The position numbers and the translations under genes were made by a program. Source: Incurvaria masculella (taxonomy: Eukaryota > Arthropoda > Insecta > Lepidoptera > Incurvariidae). Taken from it: a DNA stretch of 64,000 nucleotides. The DNA lies in contig OX335660.1 in NCBI GenBank assembly GCA_946894095.1, positions 2,299,001-2,363,000 of the forward strand, in the 5' to 3' direction. This document shows, one piece after another, positions 51,821-62,269 of this stretch. The notes under the pieces are model-generated. The model was not told the origin of the DNA. It searched no databases and saw nothing but the letters and a program-made list of their open reading frames with translations. Every line of letters begins with the position of its first letter. Within the stretch, counting starts at the first letter, position 1.

Positions 51821-51830
51821 GCACGCACAA
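51821..51830. repeat. Target-site duplication, right copy
   Basis: GCACGCACAA directly after the poly-A run, identical to 46604-46613. Confidence 0.9.
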
Positions 51831-52611
51831 TTTGTTTATTTTGATTTGAATGAATTGTTAATTATAATTTTAACTCTTGCCCACAAGCTGGGCAGAATTT
51901 TTATTCTGATCAACAGAAAACATTCTCTCACTTTTAATCTAGTCTCGAGCCGATGCACTTGGCTGAACGTGCGTTGTGTTGTGTCTGTTCCAGGCAGTGT
52001 ATTCTTTGGTCTGTTCGCTTATGTTTGCTTTGTATCAACCAACCAACAACGATTTAGCAATCTGAGTGCGGTCTAGCAGATTTGTATCCTTTGTTGTCGA
52101 AATCAGTGGGATAAACTCGTGACCCAAGCGCGGTGATTGTCACTACGTCCTACCCTGGCGAGAAGACATGACGTCGCCAACACAAGTCGTGAGTAAATAC
52201 TTCAGTAATATATTCTATTCTGATAGAATTATACCTGCTTCTAAGCTTCAGAAAAAAACATAATTGGCCAGACGCCTTACCATAACAAAGCAAGAAAGTA
52301 AACTAATAATTCAAGATACAATGTATTTCCACATTAGTCAATTATAATATTTCCATTATATAATATTGTCATTAAAACATTTCAACTTTTTTTTTTGCAG
52401 GCCACATTTGCCCTATTGTCGGGACTTTGCCTTTAGGTCATTTTTGCACCGAAATCTCTGTAAATATTAACCTTTCTTCACCGTTTGAAATAAGGTGGAT
52501 TTGCCACCAAAAACTGTTGATATTAACTGGAGGGAAGCTAGGATGTCAACTAGTGAAAATGTTTATAACAAGCATGCTCCTCCGATTTCGGAAATAATTA
52601 AACAAATAAAA
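51831..52611. other. Intergenic, unassigned
   Basis: No gene or repeat family recognised. Confidence 0.4.
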
Positions 52612-53600
52612 TAAATAAATAAATAAAAAATGTTTTATTGAGGCACACAGTCCTAAATACATGAAATATACAGTAATGTACAGTAATTACTAGTCCTCAG
52701 CATAATAAACCTGAAAAATGTATTTACATGATTTACAGAAAAAAAATAAAAAATAAAATCAAACAGACAAAATCAAACAAATCGACATAGAATAGAAATG
52801 AAATAGAGTTATGAAATTACTATACAATTCATAAAATGTCAAGAAAGAGATAGAGATTAAAATACACAGTACTATGTTTACATTACAATTTTTACATTTA
52901 AAATTACATTAAAACAAAATAAAATCACAATAATATAAATAATCAGAAATACATTTAACAATCTTATTATTCGATGATGCCACACGCTCCAGAAGAGACG
53001 CTTTAGATTTGCGGACGATGGCAAAGAAGTCGTCAAGCCGGTTTTCCGCGAACATGCCAGACGCACTACACCGCCACGGCAAGCGCAGCAAGCTGCGCAG
53101 AGCGTTATTATACTGCACCCGCAGCCAGTGCAGTGCTCGCTGCGTGTACTGGCACCATAATGTGGCGGTATAGAACGCCTGACAGTACGCTCGGAACAGT
53201 GTAATCTTCACCTGCCTGGAGCACTGCGAGAAACGACGGGCGAGCATATTGCTTCTCATCGCAATTGCGCGGCGCTGTCGTTCTATATCTTCATTGTCTG
53301 TCAGTCTGTCTGTAATGACGTGCCCTAAATATTTGAATTTTGTAGTAATTCTCAACGGGGAATCACGCAAAATTATTGGCGGGATATTGTCAGGGCCGCC
53401 TCTGTATTTGAAGAGGACGACCTCTGTCTTCCTCACGTTATATATAAGGCCATGTTCCGCTGCATACCGCTCACAGATACTCATCAGGGTGCGCATACCC
53501 TTCACAGAGGGGCTGAGTAAGACCATGTCGTCGGCGTAACTGAGACTATTGACACAAACGTTACCTAAATGACAACCGACTGCGGCCCCACTCCACTCAT
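52612..53600 (-). pseudogene. 5'-truncated non-LTR reverse transcriptase fragment
   Basis: The minus frame 53526-52909 (205 codons), extended upstream in frame to about 53595, contains WSGAAVGCHLGNVCVNSLS, the RT active site YADDMVLLSPSVKGM, GLIYNVRKTEVVLF and FKYLGHVITDRL. This is the palm/thumb part of a CR1/jockey-like RT and its C-terminal end. It has no endonuclease. The 3' end carries AATAAA in minus orientation and an (ATTT)n tail at 52612-52640. Its truncated end lies only about 80 bp from the TMEM86 start codon. Confidence 0.8.
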
Positions 53601-53676
53601 AAAAAAATGGGTTTGGTAAGTTTATTTTAAACTTTGCTGGAATACCTTACTTGCCAAATCTTACTTGATCACTTTC

Positions 53677-53867
53677 ATGCTGGAGTCGGTTGCGCCTCCG
53701 CAGCTCAAGAGTGTGGGGCCGAAGCTGGTGCTGTTCTTCAAGTCGGTGGCGGTGTACTTCGTGCTGCTGCCGGAGGGTTTGTCGGTATGGGCGGCCGCCG
53801 TCAAGTGTGCGCCCGTGCTGAGCCTCATCTTCTTCGTGCTGCTTCACGGCATGGGGCGGAAGGATGA
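53677..53867 (+). CDS. TMEM86: TMEM86 exon 1
   Basis: Residues 1-63 plus two bases: [20 protein letters not shown] through [19 protein letters not shown] to donor GA|GTGAGT. An untranslated upstream exon cannot be excluded. Confidence 0.9.
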
Positions 53868-56800
53868 GTGAGTTGTTCCTCCTAGGAGCCATCGAGTCGC
53901 AGTCACCCCATACGATCATACCTCCGTCATATACACGGTGTTAAGCAAGTCTGCGACATTCCCGATAGGGGGTTATTTTGGGTCGCATACTGATTCCGAA
54001 AACGAAGCATTTTTCTTGTTTTGAGATTTTGTTTCAAAATTTTCGATTTCTAATACTAGTATGAAAACATTGTAGTTCGTAATAGGGATCGCATTGCATT
54101 CATAAAAAGTTCTAAAGTAGGACATTTTTTAAAATAAATGTGAAAATTTACATTCGGATCGACGCGATACAATTGGCGGCGGCGCGCAGTCAGCTGCGAG
54201 ACAGCAAACGCGTGACCTTGGCAGTAGCTAAATTGTCGCTGAGGTAAAAGTTTGGATTAATTCTGCAGTTTTTTTTTTTACTATTTTAGATTTAATTTTT
54301 AAATACCACAAAATGATCAGTATACGAAATAGTTAAATAATCGGTATTAAAATAGTAATGTCGCGAAAAAAATTAACACCGTGTATATCGTGAGCGGCTC
54401 GTAGCCTAGTGGCGCGGGGACTGGCCTAGCGTACCAGAGGCCTGGGTTCGATACCGACATGCACCACTGTCTTTCTCTTTCCGAGTTCGATAAGTGCATT
54501 TCGTCACGAATGCGAGCTGCTCCTTGGCTCGGAATCCATGTAAAACTGTAGGTCCCCTTCCCCTACTAGGTGGTAGGGTTTAAGCCCGCCCGGGTTGGTA
54601 CCATCGCATTGGATGAAAAGATGGTCGAAGCGGCAATGAAAAATTGTCCGTGTTTTCCATCCAGTTCAATGTAGCCGTGCTCATAAAGGGAAGGTCCTGG
54701 CATGGCACCTAATTCCTTCGGTAATATGGTGTATTGGGCTAATATCATAACGGTAGTTGTGTGGTATTAGCCATAAAATAAAAAATCTTAAAGATTGTTT
54801 TGAACATCAATGTTTTCTTTTCAAAAGTAATAAGCCTTTAAAAATCTCGATGCAATATTTCATAGTTCCAGTGATAGTCAAAGAAAGCAAAGATTTTTGG
54901 CAGGATAGTCGATAAAAGTTCCGTTTGCAAATACGTTTTTGCATGCACTACTTTATTTTTAGTCTTCGAGTTCAGTAAGTTCATACAAAAAGCCTGAATG
55001 CTTACGGCGAAGAAAAACCATCCATTTGATCCACTGGCATTGGCCACCCCGTTGACCGGAGCCATTTCGCCCGCAGGTACGCGTACTCGCGCCGCATCGT
55101 GGTGGGCCTGTGCTGGTCGTGCGTCGGCGACGCGCTGCTCGTGTGGCCGCAGCACTTCCTCGCCGGCATGGCCGCGTTCGGGGTCGCCCAGTGCGCGTAC
55201 ATCGCCGCCTTCGGCTTCCGACCGCTGCGGCCTTGGCTCGGCGCTGTTATCTATGCGTTCGCCCTATATGGTGACACTATGCTCAATACATTATGACACC
55301 AGTTCGGCGACACTTGCCTGTATGCAGTGGCCTAGTATAGGTCACTAGCACCCGGTGCGGATCCCAAATTTGCCGCCCCCTTATTTCTGTGATTGATCAT
55401 AAAATATGCCTTTTTATTTTTTTTGCCACCCGTGAAATGCCGCCGCCGTCAAAGTGCCGCCCGGTGCGGACAGCACTCTCCGCCCCCCCCCCCCCTGGCT
55501 ACGCCACTGCCTGTATGTTTTCTGAGCGGTTTGTCAGTTCGGACTTGCCTTTCATGTCAATCCCCGTCCCATTAATTAATTTATTTATTTATGGGCAGTC
55601 TGAGCTGATGTGTTCATGTCTGGGTTTATGTTTGTCAATCCGTTTTCAAAGGAATTGGTGGTGGGTGCTTGAACGATATCTTCAGGCAGTTTGTTCTACA
55701 TTTTCACTGCCATATTCGACAGGAAGTGTTGTCTCGGGTTTGTTGAACTTAATGCACCAATTTCTTTGTCTTTCTAAATTGGTTCAGTGCATTTCGTCAC
55801 GAATGCGAGCTGTTCAATGGCTTGGAATCCATGTAAAACTTTAGGGCACCTTCCCCTAGTGGCAGGAGGTTTGGTTAAAACAACACAATCATTTAGTTTG
55901 CACCCTCAGGTTGCGAGTCGTACTTATTATACCGGGTGGAAGGAGCATGGATTCTACAATGATACCTGCAACTTTTGGATAGGTTTAGTGTGTAATTCCG
56001 AATATGAGGATGCATTGACATATAATAATAATATTTGAATAATAAAATAGCATCATCCCACTTTTTTGGAGGCAAGATAATAGAATACCTTAAAGTACTA
56101 TTCACATCACACCACTTTTTCTTTTCATCCTAGAAAACTCCTGCATGGCTTTGATTTCATATGTGTTATGATTTTAACCATCTGATGATTGACTCAGTCA
56201 TTATTAGAGTCATTAAGCTGTGAGGGAAACACTTTCATTTTATTTCTTTAAACTTTTTGGTAGTCAAACTACACTGTGTTAAGTCACAAAGATCCGCGGA
56301 TTCGATCAACCCACTAAAGAAGAACCCGCAAAGAAACTTCACAGGTTTACATATTATTATTTTTTGTCCACAATTAAATACACACTTAGATCTAAATGCT
56401 ACTGCCAAACGATTCCTCGGTAGAACAGATTAAGGCAAAGAAACAAAAGAACAATAGAAACAGCAACCCTCAGTTTAAATTACTTACAACTACACTGCAT
56501 TTGTGATGGCTGTATCAAATGCATTTCTTCAGTCATTGTTTCGCATCATCTTTGTTTGAAGAGGGCGTGGTCATGTCCATGTAACTTAAAATTTTAAAAT
56601 TATTATTTTTTTAGGAAAAAACACAGAAATTATGTTTTGCCTAAGATTGGAATCTATAGGAATGCGAAAGTTTCGATTGTTCGGAGAATTTTCAATCACC
56701 ATACAAAGAAACAAACGAAAATTGCAGCGTAATATATTGTTTGATATAATCTTATTATTCATTGATATATTATCAACTTCACCTTGGCACAATCTGGGAC

Positions 56801-59201
56801 GATCAAGGTTACCTTGTGTCAATGCCCTGTCATGCGTAAATCCTTATAGATAAAAAAAACCAGCCAAGTTCGAGTTGCACTTCACACATTTTGCAAATGA
56901 TTATCATTACACCCCATACATCTCTCAAATTTTTGTTACCAAAACAGTTTTAATTCGCCTTAAGATGGTCCGGTAAGCGTTAAAAAAAGCGTTTATGCAA
57001 CCTGACATGGATGGCTAATACCACACAACTACCGTTATGATATTAGCCTAATACACCACATTCCCGAAGGAATTAGGTGCCATGGCAGGACATTCCTTTA
57101 TGAGCACGGCTACATTGAACTGGATAGAAAACACGGTCAATTTTTAAATGCTGCTTCAACCATAGTTTAATCCAATGCGGTGGTACCAACCTAGGCGGGC
57201 TTAACCCTACCACCTAGTAGGGTAAGGGGACCTACAGTTTTATGTGCTTTCCGAACAATGGAACAGCTCGCATTTGTAACGAAATGCACTTATCCAACGG
57301 GCGAGGATTTGAACCCAGACCTCTCGGATGAAAGGCAAGTCCTCTAGCCCCTAGACCACGAGCTGTTCAACCTTTCCACATACCTTATTTTTCATGCGTT
57401 ATTTGCATTTGTATAGGTCCCAACAGTCGAGTGTGACACCATCCTGCTTTCCGCCATTCAGTTAGCGGCGTGCTGTCGTCTCGCGCGCCCGGCGTGATGG
57501 TGGCCGCGCTGCCGGTCTACTCCGCGCTGCTCGCGACGATGGTGTGGCGCGCGACCGCGCGGGTCCGCGGGCGCCGCTCCTGGCCCGAGCTGGGCTCCGC
57601 GGCGGGCGCCGTCTGCTTCCTCGTGTCCGACGGGCTCATCGGCTGCGACGGGTTCTACGCGCCCGTGCCGCACGCGCACGTTAGTCCTTTCTTTTGGGGT
57701 CTATCCGTTATGGTATGGCAATTTTAACCGTACATCCTTGGCACAGGTAAGAGTGCTCCAAGTTTGCTGTCGACGTGCCATTCGGTCTAATTCGACAAAC
57801 TTACATAACCAGACACAATGATGAATAAATATGACAAGCATAAAAAAGTGTATCTCAATAAAAAGTTTGCTCAACAAGCTTCAAGCTTCCCAGTGAAGTT
57901 GTAAATGCTGTCTCCGTAAATTACTTCAAAAATAAACTGGACAATCATATAAATCATAAAAATATATATAAATATGATAAATAAATAATTAAGTATTGTG
58001 ATATAGGCGCATCTGCTTAAAGCTGCTAGCCTATCAATAATAATACATTAATACAAAGTTTACAAGGATATTAAATAGATCGGATCTCTGGAGAAGCGTC
58101 GTGATAGTATGTATGTCTGTTTGTATTTACTATTCATACACATTAGAATAGAACACCGATTATATGGATTTGCCTGTTATCCGGATCGCCTCAAAGATCC
58201 GAAGTCACAAACAGTTTTTCTATGAAATACGCAGAAAATAAAAAAAAGAAACGCCGAAAGCCTTTACGTTTGCCGCCTCCGCCAAAACTACCAAAAGAAA
58301 AGACTTCAGGAAATTATCCATATTTTCGATTATCTGGATTGCATTCAGTACCAATCCGGAAAATCGTCACTAGGAGTTGTCCACGTTCGATAAATCTTTT
58401 TAAATGTTTATTATTATTATGATTATTAAATTTTATATACACTAGCAGCTACAAGCTGATGCGTGTATTTTAATTATTGAGTGCACTGTATTAATATTTT
58501 TGCAAGTAAAGTTTTTTTTTTTAAGTTTAGTTTTTATTTTTTGATTCTCGTTTTTGATATTTGTCCAATTTGTTTTTAAAACTCTTCACTGAGTTGGCAC
58601 TTATCACTTCTTCTGGCAATTTATTCCAAGTGTCAACAACTCTGTTAGATAGGAAGTGCTTTCTCGGGTTTGAAGTAGTATTATTGAGGTTAAGTTTCAA
58701 GGAGTGCCTCGAAGTCTCTCATTAGTATTTTTTGTATACATTGATTTAAGACTCGGTACATCGTAGTGTTCAGTCAGGATTTTGTAGGTCTCAATTAGGT
58801 CTCCTCGCTGCCTTCTTTTTTCCAATGTAGTAAGACCAAGAGTGTCAAGGCGATCTTCATATGGTTTGTGCCTGAGGAACAACACCATTTTCCGTTCACT
58901 TTTCATCCAGTATCTCTCCTCTTCACAGAGACCTCTTCACACGTATTGCCATTTCACGAACAGCTTAAATAATGAAAGCGTTATCACTCCACAGGTGCTC
59001 ATAATGTCGACATACTACCTGGCCCAGCTCGGGATAGCGTTGAGCATCGTCGACTCTATATCGGAGTACAGGCTGTCCCAGGAGAAGAAATTGCTTCAGT
59101 GCCAAAAGGACGGCGCAGCTCCGATTCAAGTGAGCCCGACGGCCGCCGCTACGGGGGACAGTAACGTGAGAAGGAAGAACATGCTCAATACCACTGCCTA
59201 A
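53677..59201 (+). CDS. TMEM86: TMEM86 lysoplasmalogenase (YhhN family), complete four-exon gene
   Basis: Spliced CDS: 53677-53867, 55077-55270, 57462-57679, 58995-59201. The sum is 810 bases, 269 residues plus stop, a little longer than the roughly 240 of human TMEM86A. All introns are GT/AG and in frame. The family hydrolyses the vinyl-ether bond of lysoplasmalogens in endomembranes. The N-terminus [20 protein letters not shown] matches the family; several hydrophobic helices follow. Two conserved motifs carry the likely catalytic aspartates: SCVGDALL (Asp 82) and FLVSDGLI (Asp 185). The last helix starts [12 protein letters not shown]. The polar C-terminal tail of about 45 residues is extra. 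Start: ATG 53677 is the first in frame (an upstream TTG at 53665 is not needed). Exons 2 and 3 are far more GC-rich than the introns. Introns are filled with SINE and LINE pieces. Confidence 0.93.
53868..54389. other. TMEM86 intron 1, left part
   Basis: No recognised repeat. Starts with the splice donor GTGAGTTG. Confidence 0.45.
54390..54785 (+). mobile_element. SINE-T copy (complete, best preserved)
   Basis: GAGCGGCTCGTAGCCTAGTG, GGCGCGGGGACTGGCCTAGC, box B CTGGGTTCGATACCG, body, ending TATTAGCCATAAAATAAAAA. Lies in TMEM86 intron 1. Confidence 0.93.
54786..55076. other. TMEM86 intron 1, right part
   Basis: No recognised repeat; ends at the acceptor TTTCGCCCGCAG. Confidence 0.45.
55077..55270 (+). 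CDS. TMEM86: TMEM86 exon 2
   Basis: Acceptor CCCGCAG|G, donor TATG|GTGACA. Encodes [20 protein letters not shown] (Asp 82) through [20 protein letters not shown] to IYAFALY. Confidence 0.92.
55316..55515. repeat. Inverted-ended GC-rich element in TMEM86 intron 2
   Basis: GCAGTGGCCTAGTATAGGTC at the left and CTGGCTACGCCACTGC at the right are imperfect inverted ends. Inside are two CCCGGTGCGGA blocks, a C10-type homopolymer and GCCGCCCCC. The GGCGTAGCCAG-type end is widespread in insect repeats. Confidence 0.55.
55566..55745 (-). pseudogene. LINE-W 3' fragment (reverse)
   Basis: (TTTA)n tail, CTGAGCTGATGTGTTCATGT, then GGTGGTGGGTGCTTGAACGA and GACAGGAAGTGTTGTCTCGG, matching 36905-37150. Confidence 0.7.
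55755..55880 (+). mobile_element. SINE-T body fragment
   Basis: GTGCATTTCGTCACGAATGC, GCTTGGAATCCATGTAAAAC, CACCTTCCCCTAGTGG. Directly follows the LINE-W scrap. Confidence 0.7.
55881..56282. other. TMEM86 intron 2, unassigned
   Basis: No recognised repeat. Confidence 0.4.
56283..56500 (-). repeat. Dispersed repeat R350, reverse copy
   Basis: CCGCGGATTCGATCAACCC, GAAGAACCCGCAAAGAAACT, CAGCAACCCTCAGTTTAAAT: the inverse of 20713-20940. Confidence 0.7.
56501..56987. other. TMEM86 intron 2, unassigned
   Basis: A scrap of the GACG-rich repeat end is seen at about 56852-56880 (AAACCAGCCAAGTTCGAGTT). Otherwise nothing recognised. Confidence 0.4.
56988..57372 (-). mobile_element. SINE-T copy (reverse, complete) beside TMEM86 exon 3
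   Basis: TTTATGCAACCTGACATGG through the body to GAACCCAGACCTCTCGG and CCCCTAGACCACGAGC. The head differs from other copies (a Leu/Ser-like variant), showing head variation within the family. It ends about 90 bp before the exon 3 acceptor. Confidence 0.85.
57462..57679 (+). CDS. TMEM86: TMEM86 exon 3
   Basis: Acceptor CATTCAG|TT (the nearby TTAG|CGG would break the frame), donor CAC|GTTAGT. Encodes [20 protein letters not shown] through [19 protein letters not shown] to YAPVPHAH. Confidence 0.9.
57840..58045 (+). pseudogene. LINE-W 3' fragment
   Basis: Forward piece encoding a degraded [24 protein letters not shown] C-terminus, followed by GCTTAAAGCTGCTAGCC and an (ATA)n tail. In TMEM86 intron 3. 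Confidence 0.65.
58046..58394. other. TMEM86 intron 3, unassigned
   Basis: No recognised repeat. A 66-codon Lys-rich ORF at 58222-58422 has no family. Confidence 0.4.
58395..58935 (-). pseudogene. LINE-W 3' fragment (reverse), longest copy
   Basis: The minus frame from 58906 reads [40 protein letters not shown] and YKILTEHY. After a frameshift it continues as [20 protein letters not shown] and [25 protein letters not shown] is characteristic of CR1-group LINE C-termini. Tail of (TAA)n at 58410-58430. Ends about 60 bp before TMEM86 exon 4. Confidence 0.8.
58995..59201 (+). CDS. TMEM86: TMEM86 exon 4
   Basis: Acceptor TCCACAG|GTG. Encodes [20 protein letters not shown] then a polar tail ending NMLNTTA and TAA. 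Confidence 0.92.
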   Translation: MLIMSTYYLAQLGIALSIVDSISEYRLSQEKKLLQCQKDGAAPIQVSPTAAATGDSNVRRKNMLNTTA

Positions 59202-59289
59202 AGTTGTGATTGTATATTGTTCATTTTGACGTGCTCTGTCTGTTAATGATAATCTCATTAATTTGAGTTTCAGCGACGTCTACATTTAA

Positions 59290-59642
59290 AGCACTGTAAT
59301 CAGCCTCAATTGCCCAATGGCGCGACACTTCGGCGATCACTCTCCGAAGTTAAGCAACGCTGGGTCCGGTCTAGATGGGTGACCATTCGACCGTTGAGAG
59401 AGGCTGGCTGTGGTTCGGATTCCACGTTAAACTGTAGGTCTCCTTCCTTACTTACTAGGTGGTAGGGTAAATCTCGCCCGGGTTGGTACCATCGCATTGG
59501 ATGAACGATGGTCGAAGCGGCAATGAAAATTGTCCGTGTTTTCCGTCCAGTTCAATGTAGCCGTTCCCATGTGGTGTGTTGGGCTAATACCATGACAGAA
59601 AGTGTGGTATTAGCCATCCGTGTCCAGTCACATAATAAAAAA
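59290..59642 (+). mobile_element. SINE-5S copy (complete, reference)
   Basis: The head matches the 3' half of 5S rRNA: CCGAAGTTAAGCAACGCTGG and TCTAGATGGGTGACCATTCG (the internal A-box and C-box control region). It is joined through GAGGCTGGCTGTGGTTCGG to the same body as SINE-T, ending GTCCAGTCACATAATAAAAA. Pol III transcription from the 5S-type internal promoter is inferred. Confidence 0.88.
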
Positions 59643-60639
59643 AAAGACTTTCAGTTTTTGGTTGTGACATTCAGCCTACTTCTGACGAATGTCAAGACCA
59701 AACGTTTCTGTTTTTGTTCTGATTGCCTCAAAAGATATGCCCGTGTACGATTGTGATTGATGGGCAAAACTTTGTATGGAAGACAAAAAAAAATGTGGAA
59801 ATCACTTAGTCCGGCTTAGGTGAGGTTGATTTTCATTTTAAACGTAGAGCACGTCTAAATGTTACGAAATTTCCACAGAGCATGAACGATATGATACCTA
59901 GTATAATCTGGGGGTAGTATTAACTCTTCCGGATATGTTCCCAATATGTATGTTACCTTATTACTAGAATATAAGTAAAAATTTTTATCTCTTAAGTCAA
60001 TTTTACGATTATCGAGGTGTCGCCAGCCTTTTTAATTAGATATTATTAAATAGATATAATTATATTAATTAAATAGTACTATGTTCACGAATACTATCGA
60101 TCTAAATGGAAAATCTCGTATTGTGGAATATTTTTTGTTTATAAATTCTTTAATGGCTAAAAAATATCAAATTGCATCTCAATATTAAGTTGACAAATAA
60201 ACTTACTCACATGCACCTTCAGATTAACCCCTTAAGGGGATTCTGAACATGTCCACCCCATACAAAGAGTCTTGTAAGATTCATGGAAAAAGTAAAGTCT
60301 TGGAGGCACTAATACTTAAATATATAACTCCTCTGTCTGTGTGTTTGTCACCTAACCCCTCTGAAACGGCTGAACCGATTTATAAATTATGCAAATTATT
60401 TGGCCACAAAATATGTGTCTAAATAGTGCCTCAAAGATCATTAAATGGTCACACACAAGAAATTTGTTTGGAGTTCACAAGAAAAATTGTATGGGCGAGA
60501 CACGTTTGGAGTCCCGTTAACATAATATGATATGGCAGTTTGCACCTGGTCTATGTCTACAAGTTATCCATATGTGGTTTAGGTGTTTCAATACTCTAAA
60601 GTCATGCTTATTGGGCGGTATTTTGTTTTGTTTAGCGCA
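59643..60639. other. Intergenic, unassigned
   Basis: AT-rich. GAAACGGCTGAACCGATTTA (about 60363) is a phrase seen in several lepidopteran repeats. Otherwise nothing. Confidence 0.4.
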
Positions 60640-60715
60640 GAATATGGCGCATGCCAGGACCTTACAAAAAAGGCACCCAACGACGCCCATGGGTTTTCGG
60701 ACTTGTAAATAACAC
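60640..60715 (-). pseudogene. LINE-G 3' scrap (reverse)
   Basis: TATGGCGCATGCCAGGACCT and ACGACGCCCATGGGTTTTCG are the inverse of the end of the 27384-27960 copy. Confidence 0.6.
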
Positions 60716-60794
60716 GTAATGTGACTTGTATGTATGTATAATCGACCGTGAAGCAAGGACACATTAATTAAACACTGTGTTAGTAGGAGGCATT

Positions 60795-61050
60795 CATTAC
60801 GGGAAGAGGGACTGTAGGAGAATTCCAAATTATGGGTATATACAGCCGGTGGTGAAATTGGTAGACGCAATACCCGCGAATGTTATGTTTTGCTGGTTCG
60901 GGTCCAGCCTTGCAGTATATTAGTAAAGTAGTTCTTTTTACTGGGCTCTTTCTTCAATTAATGTGTCCCTGCTTCACGGTCGATTATACATACATACGTG
61001 TCACATTCCTTGGAATAAGCGACGTACCTGCTTAGTACGAAAAAGTATAT
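60795..61050 (+). mobile_element. SINE-L copy (reference)
   Basis: GAATTCCAAATTATGGGTAT, then GTGGTGAAATTGGTAGACGC (box A region), GGTTCGGGTCCAGCCTTGC (box B), GGGCTCTTTCTTCAATTAAT and CGACGTACCTGCTTAGTACG. Preceded at 60721-60768 by an inverted piece of its own 3' end (CGACCGTGAAGCAAGGACAC). Confidence 0.8.
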
Positions 61051-62131
61051 TTACTTACATACCTAATATGAATTACCTGCTAAATGCTTTATATCAATAG
61101 AAGGTGCGAATTTTGATGTTGTCACGTGATGTCATACGATACGAACCTTGCCAACCTGACGAAATTTTGTCTAAGTTGCTTTATTGGACGATCAAAATTC
61201 ATCTGTATATGAATTAATCTCTTTATTTTTTCAATGGTTTGTTTCGAAATACTAAGCAACAAAGAGTAAATTAAGTGTCCTTATGTCATTATAAAGATGT
61301 TTATTTCTGCAAATGGTAGTTAATTTTTTAATTTCAATAAAGAAAATGCATTTTGTACTACTGACATTTGACCTGTTATCACATATGATTAACGTAGCCA
61401 AGAAATGCCCAGTAGCCAAGACTCTAAGAAATCTACAGAACCTATAAATATAACGGGCGGATGGAAAATATATGGACAGATTATCTGGTGTTTTGATAAC
61501 AACAATTAATATTTTTTATGTTTATCGCAGAGTTAAAAAAAATACAAAAGACTGCCGGACGGTTCCTATTGACTTAATTACAGGTCTCCGTATTTCCGCT
61601 GTCTTCGTTAAATTGTTCCGCCTTCCCTAGAGGATTAGTTGTGATGCATGATTTTATCGGCCGTTAAAAAATTACGTAAATACTAGCCATTTAATTGGAT
61701 GTTAAAATATTACTGTTACTAATACCTATACAAATTTCCACTAAATTATATTATATCATGTAGTTTCAAGGGACTAGGCAATTCTATTTAAGTGGCTGAC
61801 GGATGAACAGTTTGTTGTCATGCCTTGCCAGTATAGAAAACACTTTGTTAGCACTCTAGGTAGCGAAATGGCGGTTCTTGGAGAGAATCGTTTTCTCACT
61901 TTTTACATATGTAGTGTAGGTTGATGTTAATCAAAATTTTAATTCTTCTAAGGGCCAGAACTATTTTTTAAAGTGTAGTAATCTGTGAGATTTTTGAGAG
62001 TAATATTCATAATGCTTGCAGTGTTAAATTCATAACAAAAGTAGTGTTGCTGTAAAAATAAAATTAACCTTCTGCATTTTGATATTATGAAAAATATGAA
62101 AAAAAATCAGAAAAATAATGACTTTTTACAG
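61051..62131. other. Intergenic or intronic, unassigned
   Basis: AT-rich with no recognised repeats, unusual for this window. It leads into a possible splice acceptor at 62130-62131. Confidence 0.4.
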
Positions 62132-62253
62132 GCATGGGGAGGAAGAGAACTCACTCAATTCTTGATGCAGGAGAAATGGTTTTGGCCCAAATTGGTTCTG
62201 TGATTTTAAAGACTAGACCTTTTTCTATATTTGTAGTGACATATTTATTAGTT
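62132..62253 (+). CDS. Possible internal exon encoding a membrane segment
   Basis: Acceptor GACTTTTTACAG|GC and a consensus donor GTT|GTAAGT bracket 122 bases, two bases plus 40 codons with no stop: MGRKRTHSILDAGEMVLAQI then GSVILKTRPFSIFVVTYLLV. The last 13 residues are hydrophobic, like the start of a membrane helix. A basic residue-Pro-helix order is reminiscent of the C-terminal anchors of golgin-84-type Golgi proteins, but this is a weak resemblance. No neighbouring exon is visible; a LINE fragment sits about 20 bp downstream of the donor. Confidence 0.35.
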
Positions 62254-62269
62254 GTAAGTTTTTATAGAG

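Noticed and set aside
53665..53676. TMEM86 start four codons upstream
   Set aside because: The codon at 53665 is TTG; the first ATG in frame is 53677 and matches the family N-terminus length.
59310..59400. Genuine 5S rRNA gene
   Set aside because: Only the 3' half resembles 5S rRNA and it runs directly into a SINE body; the 5' half is missing.
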